Source: Bacillus vallismortis (GTDB lineage Bacteria > Bacillota > Bacilli > Bacillales > Bacillaceae). Taken from it: 64,000 nt of DNA. A program made the translations under genes and the position numbers. The notes beneath the pieces are model-generated. The model searched no databases, had not been told where the DNA came from, and was given only the letters and a program-made list of their open reading frames with translations. Shown here piece after piece: positions 50,291 through 58,176 of this stretch. The stretch is from the NCBI RefSeq assembly GCF_040784915.1, contig NZ_CP160797.1, forward strand, positions 3,028,137 to 3,092,136, written 5' to 3'. The stretch's first letter is position 1. Each line of letters starts with the position of its first letter.

Positions 50291-50291
50291 A

Positions 50292-50320
50292 ATATTATTA
50301 TTCACATATGATTCTGTCAA
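50292..50320 (-). promoter_or_regulatory. Sigma-A promoter of the biotin operon
   Basis: On the minus strand, a perfect TTGACA is followed after 17 nt by TAATAT, about 90-120 nt before bioW. The BirA operator begins 2 nt beyond the -10 box. Confidence 0.85.
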
Positions 50321-50371
50321 TATAAGAAATCTTCATTTTGGTTTGAGACTGATTGTTGAAACGAGCAAAAA

Positions 50372-50394
50372 GACCGTTTTACAGTAAAACGGTC
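50372..50394 (-). terminator. Terminator of the membrane-protein gene at 50401
   Basis: GACCGTTTTA and TAAAACGGTC form a perfect 10-bp stem with a 3-nt loop. Five T follow on the minus strand, just after the stop of the upstream gene. Confidence 0.85.
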
Positions 50395-50400
50395 CTAGCC

Positions 50401-50901
50401 TTAAATGTCTATTCCTCTTCGTTTTTTTCGATTTCGATACTTAATGAACAAGCCGATCCCATTTACCATCACCAGCCCAAAAATCGTATTGCCTAACGGC
50501 GCCCAGCCATTCTCGCCTGTGAAAAATAAGGAGAGGGCCACCTTCCCAGCGAGTGTCACATTCAATAGGATTAAACCAAATACAAGCGACCGCTTCCAGA
50601 AAGCAGCCAAAATAAAACCGAGAAAAACCATCATGAAAGAAATTGTTAAAACAGCCGAGACCGGACTGCTTAAAAGCATTTGCTCGAATTCGAGCACTTT
50701 TTGCATTTGCAAGTGAATCTTCTTAGGTTCTGGAAACCAGACCATACTGCTCATCATCAATACAAAAGTGATGATGATGCCTTTCCAGCTGCGCTTATAC
50801 GCAGCATAAACCAGTACTAGTAAAAAGAGGGGGCGAATATACCAGCTTAATGGATTAAGATGCCGCCGGAAAGCCCAATCCAAAATATCTTGTACTTCCA
50901 T
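50401..50901 (-). CDS. Unrecognised five-helix membrane protein
   Basis: A 166-aa integral membrane protein with about five hydrophobic segments (around LSWYIRPLFLLVLVYAAY, GIIITFVLMMSSMVWF, VLTISFMMVFLGFILAAF, LVFGLILLNVTLAGKVALSLFF and GNTIFGLVMVNGIGLFI) and a basic C-terminus. I do not recognise its family. From memory, strain 168 has no gene between bioW and ytaP, so this may be an accessory gene of this strain or lineage. The ATG at 50901 has a weak ribosome site. A GTG at 50910 is the alternative. It ends in a good terminator and lies 54 nt after ytaP on the same strand. Confidence 0.75.
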   Translation of the reverse strand: MEVQDILDWAFRRHLNPLSWYIRPLFLLVLVYAAYKRSWKGIIITFVLMMSSMVWFPEPKKIHLQMQKVLEFEQMLLSSPVSAVLTISFMMVFLGFILAAFWKRSLVFGLILLNVTLAGKVALSLFFTGENGWAPLGNTIFGLVMVNGIGLFIKYRNRKKRRGIDI

Positions 50902-50955
50902 TGGTTCCACATCCCTCGCTCAAGTCTGCGTCTTTCTGCCAGTTTCCCGTAACCG

Positions 50956-51855
50956 TCACAGCCGCTTTTGCAAAAACCGGACAGCTTCATGCCTCATGAC
51001 GGCCGTTTCGAAATGCCCTGAAGCGGAACGGGCCACCCGATAACAATCAGTAGCTCCCTGTTCAGCATATACAGCTGACAATTCTTTTTCGATTTTGTTC
51101 ACACCCTCAGCCGGCGTTAACCGGTCGTGTGCACCCACAAGGCTAAGGTGCGGGCGCGGCGCGATCAGGCTTTGGATTTCAGATGCGGAAAAATATTTTG
51201 CAAGCGACGGGACATAATAATAAAAGCCGTGCCGGTCAAGATTTTGTGTTTTCATCAGCACATGATGATCTACCTGGCTGCACAAATCCACACACACCTT
51301 GATCCGGTCATCAAGCGCCGTAGTCCACCACGCCATCAATCCTCCCATAGACATGCCGATGGTTCCGATTCTGTCAGCCTGAACATCAGGGCGAGACTGC
51401 ATATAATCTAGCGCTCTTAAACTGTCATAAATCATCATGCCCCACATCACTCTTCCGGTAAGAAGCATTTCTTTAAAAATCTCGCTTTCCGCTTTTCCCC
51501 GCCGATCCCCAAACCCCCAATGATCAATCGCAAGCACGCTATACCCGAGAGAAGTCAGCTCACTGGAAAAAGAAGGCGCTTTCAAGTAGTCTGCTCCTTC
51601 AATCAGTTCACTTTTTCCCTTGTCATACCGCCCCCCATGCGAATGCTGAAACAATACGGACGGACACGGTCCATCTGCGGACTCCGGCTTCACAAAATAA
51701 GCAGGCACCTTTTCATGTCCGTTTAAGTCGAGCAGGAGCGTTTCAATGATATTTCCTTCTCTTTCTTCAATACGCAAGGTCTCCGCCCTAATTTGCCTCC
51801 GATCAGGCAAATCTCCAAGCAATCGAAACAGCTGCTTTCTTCTTTCCTCTCTCAT
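50956..51855 (-). CDS. ytaP: Alpha/beta hydrolase YtaP
   Basis: A 299-aa serine hydrolase of the dienelactone hydrolase / acyl peptidase-like group. The nucleophile elbow is GTIGMSMGGLMAWW (Ser near residue 165). The oxyanion region is VLFQHSHGGRYDKGKSE, and LVGAHDRLTPAEGV and RSASGHFETAVMRHEA carry the Asp and His of the triad. There is no signal peptide. The substrate is unknown. It is divergent from melR, and the candidate sugar-regulator palindrome between them could act on both. Confidence 0.88.
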   Translation of the reverse strand: MREERRKQLFRLLGDLPDRRQIRAETLRIEEREGNIIETLLLDLNGHEKVPAYFVKPESADGPCPSVLFQHSHGGRYDKGKSELIEGADYLKAPSFSSELTSLGYSVLAIDHWGFGDRRGKAESEIFKEMLLTGRVMWGMMIYDSLRALDYMQSRPDVQADRIGTIGMSMGGLMAWWTTALDDRIKVCVDLCSQVDHHVLMKTQNLDRHGFYYYVPSLAKYFSASEIQSLIAPRPHLSLVGAHDRLTPAEGVNKIEKELSAVYAEQGATDCYRVARSASGHFETAVMRHEAVRFLQKRL

Positions 51856-51938
51856 TCCATCATCCTTCCTTATTCGCTTACTTCACATTTACGAGACAGA
51901 ACTGGTTTCCCCTTTATTTTTTCAAACTAAATCGCATT

Positions 51939-51960
51939 ATTTACTAAATGTTTAGTAAAT
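51939..51960. promoter_or_regulatory. Candidate MelR (MsmR) operator palindrome
   Basis: A perfect 22-bp palindrome (ATTTACTAAA-TG-TTTAGTAAAT) lies in the ytaP/melR intergenic region. A second copy of the half-site TTTACTAAA lies at 52046-52054, between the melR promoter and its start. A LacI-family repressor encoded next to it is the natural candidate, though the centre lacks the usual CG. Confidence 0.55.
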
Positions 51961-51987
51961 ATAACGAAATATTCCGAAAATAATTAT

Positions 51988-52001
51988 TGTAACCGCTTAC
52001 T
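51988..52001. promoter_or_regulatory. cre (CcpA) site upstream of melR
   Basis: TGTAACCGCTTACT matches 13 of 14 positions of the cre consensus TGWAANCGNTNWCA. It overlaps the -35 hexamer TTGTAA of the likely melR promoter (TAATAT 18 nt later), so binding would repress. Confidence 0.65.
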
Positions 52002-52072
52002 TTCACATGATAATATCAATTTATCAAAAACAGACGAGTTCATATTTTACTAAATAGATGAGAGGGATTACC

Positions 52073-53107
52073 ATGGTTCGGATTAAAGATATCGCCTTAA
52101 AAGCTAATGTTTCCAGTGCGACTGTTTCCAGGATTTTAAATGAAGATGAGTCGCTTTCTGTTGCGGGCGAAACGAGACAAAGAGTCATCAATATCGCTGA
52201 AGAGCTCGGCTATCAAACGGTTGCTAAACGCCGGAAAGCCCGCGGGCAAAAACAGCGGACCCAACCGCTGATCGGCGTACTGAGCTGTCTGTCCCCTGAT
52301 CAGGAACGGCAGGACCCTTATTTTTCTTCGATTCGCAAAGGCATTGAAAAAGAATGCTTTGAACAGGAAATTTTCATTACAAATTCGATTCATCTCGGTT
52401 CCTTTCAGGAGCATATCTTTCGGGAACTGGATGGTGTCATTGTCATCGGCCGTGTTCATGATGAAGCAGTTAAGCATATCAGCGGAAGGCTGGAGCATGC
52501 CGTATTTATCAATCATTCTCCTGATCCGCAAACATACGATTCGATTGGCATTGATTTTGAATCGGCTTCACGCCAAGCGATTGATCACCTTTTCGGCCTT
52601 GGTTACAAACGGCTAGGTTACATTGGCGGACAGGAAAAAGAGCATACGCTGAAGGACGGCCAAAGCATCCGCAGAACAATTGAAGACAAACGGCTGACCG
52701 CCTTTTTGGAGTCCGCCGTTCCCCAGCCTGAGCATGTGCTGGTCGGAGAATACAGCATGCGTGAGGGTTATCGCCTGATGAAGAAAGCAATCGCTCAAGG
52801 CAATCTGCCGGAAGCATTCTTTATCGCCAGCGATTCCATGGCGATCGGCGCATTAAAAGCGCTCCAGGAAGCCGGACTGCAAGTGCCGCGGGATACAGCG
52901 ATCGTCAGCTTTAACGGCATTGAAGAAGCTGAATTTGCCAGCACGCCATTAACAACGGTGAAGGTGTACACAGAGGAAATGGGCCGTACAGGCGTAAAAC
53001 TGCTGCTTGACCGCCTCAATGGCCGAACGCTTCCTCACCATGTCACCATGCCCACAACATTAATCGTGAGACAAAGCTGCGGCTGTCCAACTAAGGAGGT
53101 GACATAA
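52073..53107 (+). CDS. melR: LacI-family regulator of the melibiose operon
   Basis: A 344-aa LacI/GalR repressor, formerly MsmR. The N-terminal helix-turn-helix and hinge are MVRIKDIALKANVSSATVSRILN, and the effector domain follows with ASDSMAIGALKALQEAGLQVP and IVSFNGIEEAEFASTPLTTV. The ATG at 52073 follows GAGAGGG. An ATG at 52058 is inside that leader. It is the first gene of melR-melE-melD-melC-melA and likely represses the operon in the absence of alpha-galactosides, through the palindrome upstream. Confidence 0.93.
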   Translation: MVRIKDIALKANVSSATVSRILNEDESLSVAGETRQRVINIAEELGYQTVAKRRKARGQKQRTQPLIGVLSCLSPDQERQDPYFSSIRKGIEKECFEQEIFITNSIHLGSFQEHIFRELDGVIVIGRVHDEAVKHISGRLEHAVFINHSPDPQTYDSIGIDFESASRQAIDHLFGLGYKRLGYIGGQEKEHTLKDGQSIRRTIEDKRLTAFLESAVPQPEHVLVGEYSMREGYRLMKKAIAQGNLPEAFFIASDSMAIGALKALQEAGLQVPRDTAIVSFNGIEEAEFASTPLTTVKVYTEEMGRTGVKLLLDRLNGRTLPHHVTMPTTLIVRQSCGCPTKEVT

Positions 53108-53140
53108 GAAAACAATCATCACGATGATAAGGAGGAAAAG

Positions 53141-54421
53141 ATGAAACACACTTTTGTTTTATTTCTCTCTCTTATTCTAGTTATTCTGCCCGGCTGCTCA
53201 GCAGAGAAAAGCTCAGCAGATACCGAAAAAAAGACGTTAACCATTTATTCTACAATGTCAACGGACAGTGAAAGAGCTACGTTCAGAAAACTGGCGGCAG
53301 CGTTTGAAAAGGAACACAGTGACATTCGTGTCAGCCTTCATTTCCCAGGCAATGACTATGAAAATATGATGCGTGTCAGAATGGCAGCCAATGACTTGCC
53401 TGATCTTTTCGATACACATGGCTGGGGGAAAATCAGGTACGGAGAATATACAGCGGATCTCCGGGATATGGAATGGACTCAAGGTCTCGATCCCAATTTA
53501 AACAGCATCCTTAAAAATAAAAGCGGAAAGGTCTATGCCTATCCGATCAATCAGGCAAAAGACGGTCTGGCATATAACCGCAATATGTTAGAGCGTTACA
53601 GCATTGCCCCGCCGGAAACGATGGATGACTTTTTGAAAGCACTGAGAACGATTAAAGAAAAGAGCAAAGGAAGCATCGTTCCCTTCTGGTTTGCCGGATA
53701 TGACAAAAGCTCATTTGCCCAATATTACGATCAATTCGCTACGCCTCTTCTCATCACAGATCCTGCCCATAATGAAAAAAAACAGCTCATCAACGGCACC
53801 TTTAATTGGAGCAAATTCACTTATTTATCAGACATCCTTAAACAAATGCAGAAAGAAAAACTGATTAATATTGACGCTGTAACCGCAAAAAAATCACAAC
53901 TCATTGAATTAATGGCTCAAAACAAAATCGCCTTTACAATGCAAGGCGGCACACTCGGCCAAGACGTTGCCCAGATCAATCCGAACGTCAAGGTTGGCAT
54001 TATCCCGACACCTGCCATACATGCCGGAGATGATCCGATATGGATCGGCGGTGAACGCTACACGCTTGCAGCTTGGAAAGACTCGCCTCATGTAAAAGAA
54101 GCGAAAGAATTCATCGCATTTATGGCCCGTCCCGCCAATGCCAAACAAATGGCTGAAGCCACATCGCTTCCATCAGGGCTGACCAATGTAAAAGCTGATA
54201 TTTTCTACGCAAATGACTATGAGCATTATCAAGATGTCAAAGTCGAGCCTTACTTCGACCGTTTATACCTGCCAAACGGAATGTGGGACGTTCTGGGCAC
54301 GGCCGGGCAGGAACTTGCTGCTGACATTTTGACGCCTCAAGAGATTTCAAAGAAGCTGGGAAGAGAATACAAACGACTACGGGAGCAATCGGAAACACAG
54401 GGAGCTGAAAACAATGAGTGA
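53141..54421 (+). CDS. melE: Alpha-galactoside-binding lipoprotein MelE
   Basis: A 426-aa extracellular solute-binding lipoprotein, formerly MsmE, of a CUT1 ABC importer for melibiose and raffinose. The signal [15 protein letters not shown] ends in a lipobox with the Cys near residue 19. The mature part has the usual bacterial sugar-binding fold ([37 protein letters not shown]). AAGGAGGAAAAG precedes the ATG. It overlaps melD by 8 nt. Confidence 0.93.
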   Translation: MKHTFVLFLSLILVILPGCSAEKSSADTEKKTLTIYSTMSTDSERATFRKLAAAFEKEHSDIRVSLHFPGNDYENMMRVRMAANDLPDLFDTHGWGKIRYGEYTADLRDMEWTQGLDPNLNSILKNKSGKVYAYPINQAKDGLAYNRNMLERYSIAPPETMDDFLKALRTIKEKSKGSIVPFWFAGYDKSSFAQYYDQFATPLLITDPAHNEKKQLINGTFNWSKFTYLSDILKQMQKEKLINIDAVTAKKSQLIELMAQNKIAFTMQGGTLGQDVAQINPNVKVGIIPTPAIHAGDDPIWIGGERYTLAAWKDSPHVKEAKEFIAFMARPANAKQMAEATSLPSGLTNVKADIFYANDYEHYQDVKVEPYFDRLYLPNGMWDVLGTAGQELAADILTPQEISKKLGREYKRLREQSETQGAENNE

Positions 54422-55325
54422 TATCGCAAGAGACGTTCATGTGAAACAGGTTAAGCCGAAAAAGCAGTCCTCACTTTGGTGTATGTACATTCCTGCTTTG
54501 CTCTCCGTTCTAGTCTTTATGATTTATCCATTTGTGAAAGGCGCATTGATCACCTTTACAAACTGGAACGGCTTTTCACAAATCTACCAATGGGTGGGAT
54601 TCGCGCAATATGAAAGGCTGTTTTCTGATCCCGATACTTGGCACATCTTAAAAAACACGCTGCTTTACGGGCTCGGCAGTACCTTTTTTCAAAATGTGGT
54701 CGGACTCCTGTACGCCCTGCTCTTGAATCAAAGCATCAAAATGAAAGCGATAACAAGAACAATTGTCTATTTGCCGGTCATGATCAGCCCGCTCATCATG
54801 GGCTATATTTGGTACTTTTTCTTCTCCTACGACGGAGGCGCGCTCAACGATTTGCTCGGTGTATTTGGCATCGGCCCGATCAATGCACTCGCCAGTCCGT
54901 CGCTCAATCCGTGGCTCATTGTCATGATAAACACGTATCAATATGTCGGGATTGCTATGGTTGTCTACTTAGCCGGCCTGCAAAGCATTCCGAAAGACTA
55001 CTATGAAGCTGCGCAAATGGATGGCGCGAAACAAGGCCAGCAGTTTTTCACGATCACGCTGCCGCTGTTAATGCCCTCGATCACGATTAATATGGTCATC
55101 AACATTATCGGAGGCTTAAAGCTGTTTGATATCATTATCGCGCTCACCGCGGGCGGTCCCGGAAATGCGTCACAATCCATGTCTACGTTTATGTATGATT
55201 TGTATTTCAAACGGCAGGATGCCGGCTATGCCGCAACGCAAGGCATATTTATGGCATTTGTCATTTTGATCATCAGCTTTTGCGCGCTTGCGTACTTTAA
55301 AAGAAAGGAGACGGAAATGTCATGA
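54414..55325 (+). CDS. melD: ABC permease MelD (AmyD)
   Basis: A 303-aa permease of the melibiose/raffinose importer (MsmF-like), with six membrane segments. The EAA loop [26 protein letters not shown] contacts the ATPase. It overlaps melE (8 nt) and melC (4 nt). The operon has no ATPase of its own, so MsmX or a similar protein should energise it. Confidence 0.94.
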   Translation: MSDIARDVHVKQVKPKKQSSLWCMYIPALLSVLVFMIYPFVKGALITFTNWNGFSQIYQWVGFAQYERLFSDPDTWHILKNTLLYGLGSTFFQNVVGLLYALLLNQSIKMKAITRTIVYLPVMISPLIMGYIWYFFFSYDGGALNDLLGVFGIGPINALASPSLNPWLIVMINTYQYVGIAMVVYLAGLQSIPKDYYEAAQMDGAKQGQQFFTITLPLLMPSITINMVINIIGGLKLFDIIIALTAGGPGNASQSMSTFMYDLYFKRQDAGYAATQGIFMAFVILIISFCALAYFKRKETEMS

Positions 55326-56152
55326 AAGCCGCCCGTTCAAAAAAACTGCGGATCGTTACGCTTTTTGCCACTATTGTAGCCTGTGCGCATTTTATTCCAT
55401 TTTACATCCTGCTGACCACTTCATTGAAAGCAAAAGGAGACTACAGTTCGAAATGGCAGTTTCCAGCCGACATCTCCTTTCACAATTTTTCAGAAGCATG
55501 GGAGCGTGCTTCATTAGGAAATTCATTTATAAACACCATCATCATCACAGGTTTTTCTGCCTTGTTATTGATCATATTCGGCTCTCTTGCCGCGTACCCT
55601 CTTGCCCGGCGGGAAACGAAGCTGAATAAAGCCGTTTTTGCCTTGCTGATTTCCATTATGATCATTCCTCCGTTAACATCCATGGTCCCCTTGTACAGAA
55701 TGGTTGTGGACGCCGGCATGGTTAATACACACGCCATCGCCATTTTGATCAATACAGCGGCTTATATGCCGTTAACCGTATTCTTGTATTCAGGCTTTAT
55801 CCGTTCGACCATTCCAAAAGAGCTTGAAGAAGCCGCACGAATAGACGGTGCAGGCATGCTGAAAATCTTTTTTACGATCGTGTTTCCTCTGCTGAAACCG
55901 ATCACTGCGACCATCTGTATTATTTCTTGTGTCTTCATATGGAACGACTATCAATTTGCGATTTTCTTTTTACAAGATCAAAAGGTTCAGACATTAACAG
56001 TGGCCATGGCAGGGTTTTTCGGAGAAAACGCCAACAATCTGCATTTAGTTGCCGCAGCCGCGCTTATGGCAATGCTGCCGATGGTTATTCTGTTTTTGGC
56101 GCTGCAAAAATACTTTATTGCCGGCCTGTCATCCGGAGCGGTAAAGGGATAA
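55322..56152 (+). CDS. melC: ABC permease MelC (AmyC)
   Basis: A 276-aa permease (MsmG-like), the second membrane subunit of the importer, six membrane segments. The EAA loop is [27 protein letters not shown]. Its ATG overlaps the melD stop (4 nt). The C-terminus [13 protein letters not shown] is typical of the CUT1 permease pair, like that of YtcP in this window. Confidence 0.94.
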   Translation: MKAARSKKLRIVTLFATIVACAHFIPFYILLTTSLKAKGDYSSKWQFPADISFHNFSEAWERASLGNSFINTIIITGFSALLLIIFGSLAAYPLARRETKLNKAVFALLISIMIIPPLTSMVPLYRMVVDAGMVNTHAIAILINTAAYMPLTVFLYSGFIRSTIPKELEEAARIDGAGMLKIFFTIVFPLLKPITATICIISCVFIWNDYQFAIFFLQDQKVQTLTVAMAGFFGENANNLHLVAAAALMAMLPMVILFLALQKYFIAGLSSGAVKG

Positions 56153-56171
56153 CATTAAAGGAGGAAGCCAT

Positions 56172-57470
56172 ATGAAAAAGATTACATTTATCGGTGCAGG
56201 TAGCACCATTTTCGCCAAAAATGTTTTGGGAGACTGCTTGTTAACAGAAGCGCTGAATGGATTTGAATTCGCCCTTTACGACATTGATCCGAAACGCCTG
56301 CAGGAATCCCAGCTGATGCTTGAAAATCTGAGAGACCGTTATAACCCGAGTGTGGCCATCAATAGCTATGATGATAGAAAACTCGCCTTACAGAACGCAA
56401 GCTATGTCATCAATGCCATTCAGGTTGGAGGATATAAACCGAGCACAGTCATAGATTTCGAGATTCCTAAACGGTACGGGTTGCGCCAGACGATTGCCGA
56501 CACAGTCGGCATCGGCGGGATCTTCAGATCACTCAGAACCATCCCGGTCTTATTTGATATCGCAAAAGATATGGAGGACATGTGCCCGGATGCGTGGTTT
56601 TTAAATTATACAAATCCGATGGCCTCTCTTACAGGCACCATGCTTCGCTATACTAGTATCAAAACAATCGGGCTCTGCCACAGTGTCCAAGTGTGCACGA
56701 AGGATTTATTCAAATCTCTTGGAATGGAGCATGGCGGAATCGAGGAGCGCATCGCGGGCATCAACCATATGGCTTGGCTTTTGGAAGTCAAAAAAGACGG
56801 CGTAGATCTATATCCAGAAATCAAAAGGAGAGCAAAAGAAAAACAAAAAACAAAACATCATGATATGGTGCGGTTTGAATTGATGGATAAGTTCGGCTAT
56901 TATGTCACGGAATCGTCCGAACACAACGCAGAATACCATCCATACTTTATTAAACGGAACTATCCCGAGCTGATCAGCGAGCTGCAAATCCCGCTCGATG
57001 AATATCCAAGAAGATGCGTCAAACAGATTCAAAATTGGGAGAAAATGCGGGATGAAATCGTCAATAATAAAAACCTTACGCACGAACGCTCAAAGGAATA
57101 TGGTTCAAGAATTATAGAAGCAATGGAAACAAACGAGCCGTTCACCTTCGGGGGAAACGTCTTGAATACAGGGCTGATCACCAATCTTCCTTCAAAAGCG
57201 GTTGTGGAAGTGACATGCGTCGCCGACAGAAAAAAAATTACCCCGTGCTTCGCCGGAGAACTGCCTGAGCAGCTTGCGGCCTTAAACCGGACGAATATTA
57301 ATACACAGCTGATGACAATTGAAGCCGCTGTCACATTGAAAAAAGAAGCGGTTTACCAAGCCGCAATGCTTGATCCGCATACAAGCGCGGAACTTTCCAT
57401 GACTGACATCATCTCCATGTGTGACGATTTATTCACAGCACACGGCGATTGGCTGCCGGAATACAAATAA
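56172..57470 (+). CDS. melA: GH4 alpha-galactosidase MelA
   Basis: A 432-aa NAD- and Mn-dependent glycosidase of family GH4 that splits melibiose and raffinose inside the cell. The Rossmann N-terminus is TFIGAGSTIFAKNVLGD. GLCHSVQ (metal-binding Cys near residue 174) and GINHMAW (metal-binding His near 203) are the GH4 site, and NYTNPMASLT is conserved. AAAGGAGGAAGCC is its ribosome site. It ends the operon, with a bidirectional terminator toward ytwF. Confidence 0.95.
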   Translation: MKKITFIGAGSTIFAKNVLGDCLLTEALNGFEFALYDIDPKRLQESQLMLENLRDRYNPSVAINSYDDRKLALQNASYVINAIQVGGYKPSTVIDFEIPKRYGLRQTIADTVGIGGIFRSLRTIPVLFDIAKDMEDMCPDAWFLNYTNPMASLTGTMLRYTSIKTIGLCHSVQVCTKDLFKSLGMEHGGIEERIAGINHMAWLLEVKKDGVDLYPEIKRRAKEKQKTKHHDMVRFELMDKFGYYVTESSEHNAEYHPYFIKRNYPELISELQIPLDEYPRRCVKQIQNWEKMRDEIVNNKNLTHERSKEYGSRIIEAMETNEPFTFGGNVLNTGLITNLPSKAVVEVTCVADRKKITPCFAGELPEQLAALNRTNINTQLMTIEAAVTLKKEAVYQAAMLDPHTSAELSMTDIISMCDDLFTAHGDWLPEYK

Positions 57471-57500
57471 AAAACTAGGGGACCGCTCTCCCCTAGTTTT
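57471..57500. terminator. Bidirectional terminator melA / ytwF
   Basis: AAAACTAGGGG and CCCCTAGTTTT form an 11-bp stem with an 8-nt loop between converging genes, overlapping the ytwF stop codon. T runs exist in both directions. Confidence 0.87.
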
Positions 57501-57804
57501 TTGGTTTTGTTTCGCCTTCCCAGGCCATCATGCCGCCTTCAACGTTGACGGTTTTAAAGCCCTGCTCATCCAAGTACCTGCAGACATTCATGCTGCGCAT
57601 TCCTGAGCGGCAGATAAACACGTACTCTTTGTCTTTATCAAGGGTATCCATTTTTTCAGGAATATCCCCCATGCGAATATGAACGGCTTGCGGGATCATG
57701 CCTTCCGCCACCTCTTCATCTTCTCTGACATCAATCAAATATAACTCTTCCTCCGCCTCAATTTTTTCTTTTAAAGCGGCTGTGCTGATTTCTTTTATCT
57801 CCAA
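57493..57804 (-). CDS. ytwF: Rhodanese-like protein YtwF
   Basis: A 103-aa single-domain rhodanese (sulfurtransferase). The active-site loop is ICRSGMRS (Cys65), and the conserved LIDVREDEEVAEGMIPQAVHI leads the fold. The acceptor of the sulfur is unknown. The start is a TTG at 57804, 8 nt after AGGAG. The GTG at 57813 overlaps that site. It lies beyond the foldback element that follows leuS, with the terminator at 57885-57910 between them, so it likely has its own promoter. Confidence 0.92.
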   Translation of the reverse strand: MEIKEISTAALKEKIEAEEELYLIDVREDEEVAEGMIPQAVHIRMGDIPEKMDTLDKDKEYVFICRSGMRSMNVCRYLDEQGFKTVNVEGGMMAWEGETKPKN

Positions 57805-57884
57805 AGAAAACACTCCTATTCACAATGATCATGTTCAGTATAGCAAAGTCAGCCGGGCGATTGCTATTCAGAGACTGATGAAAA

Positions 57885-57910
57885 AAATCCCCTTTTGATA
57901 AAGGGGATTT
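57885..57910 (-). terminator. Distal terminator hairpin behind leuS (outer copy)
   Basis: AAATCCCC and GGGGATTT arms, extended by TTT/AAA, form the stem. Seven T follow on the minus strand. It is a perfect 26-bp duplicate of the sequence at 58141-58166 and lies at the far end of the foldback element. Confidence 0.8.
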
Positions 57911-58140
57911 CAGATTGTAGACAAAGTCCTAAAACGGTTTTTGTTTTAGGATTTTGTCATCTTGTCAGCGTGATTGAAAACCCTTGAAGTCTAGGAAGGA
58001 CGAGCATTGGAGCAGACTTCCGCAGGATGCGGTGACAGCGGCGTTTGAGCAGGACGCTCAGCTTTTAGCCGCTGATCTTTTCTCAAGTGAGCACCAACGC
58101 GCAGGACTGACAACGAATGCGAGGGTTTGTCGACACGCTG
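57911..58140 (-). repeat. Foldback repeat element, copy B (behind leuS)
   Basis: A 230-bp intergenic element sharing both ends with copy A (27349-27485): on the minus strand CAGCGTGTCGACAAACCCT at one end, and CTAGACTTCAAGGG leading to CACGCTG at the other. The central part, GCGCGTTGGTGCTCAC and TCTGCTCCAATGCTCG, is also kept. Between them copy B carries an extra stretch of about 55 nt with its own hairpins (CAGCGGC/GCCGCTG, GAGC/GCTC and CCGCA/TGCGG). A further 16-bp hairpin (57919-57957) is placed before the outer terminator. No coding capacity is evident. Both copies lie in the same orientation relative to the minus-strand genes they follow. Confidence 0.82.
57919..57957. repeat. Extra 16-bp hairpin in copy B
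   Basis: GACAAAGTCCTAAAAC and GTTTTAGGATTTTGTC pair over 16 positions with a single G/T mismatch, which is a wobble on one strand. Copy A has only GACAAAAT at this place, so this hairpin is a gain in B or a loss in A. Confidence 0.7.
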
Positions 58141-58166
58141 AAATCCCCTTTTGATAAAGGGGATTT
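58141..58166 (-). terminator. Proximal hairpin after leuS (inner copy)
   Basis: Starts 10 nt past the leuS stop codon. It is identical in all 26 bases to 57885-57910. On the minus strand it is followed by TTTCAGCG with no long T run, so it should terminate less well than the outer copy. Confidence 0.65.
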
Positions 58167-58176
58167 TTCCTTAGGC

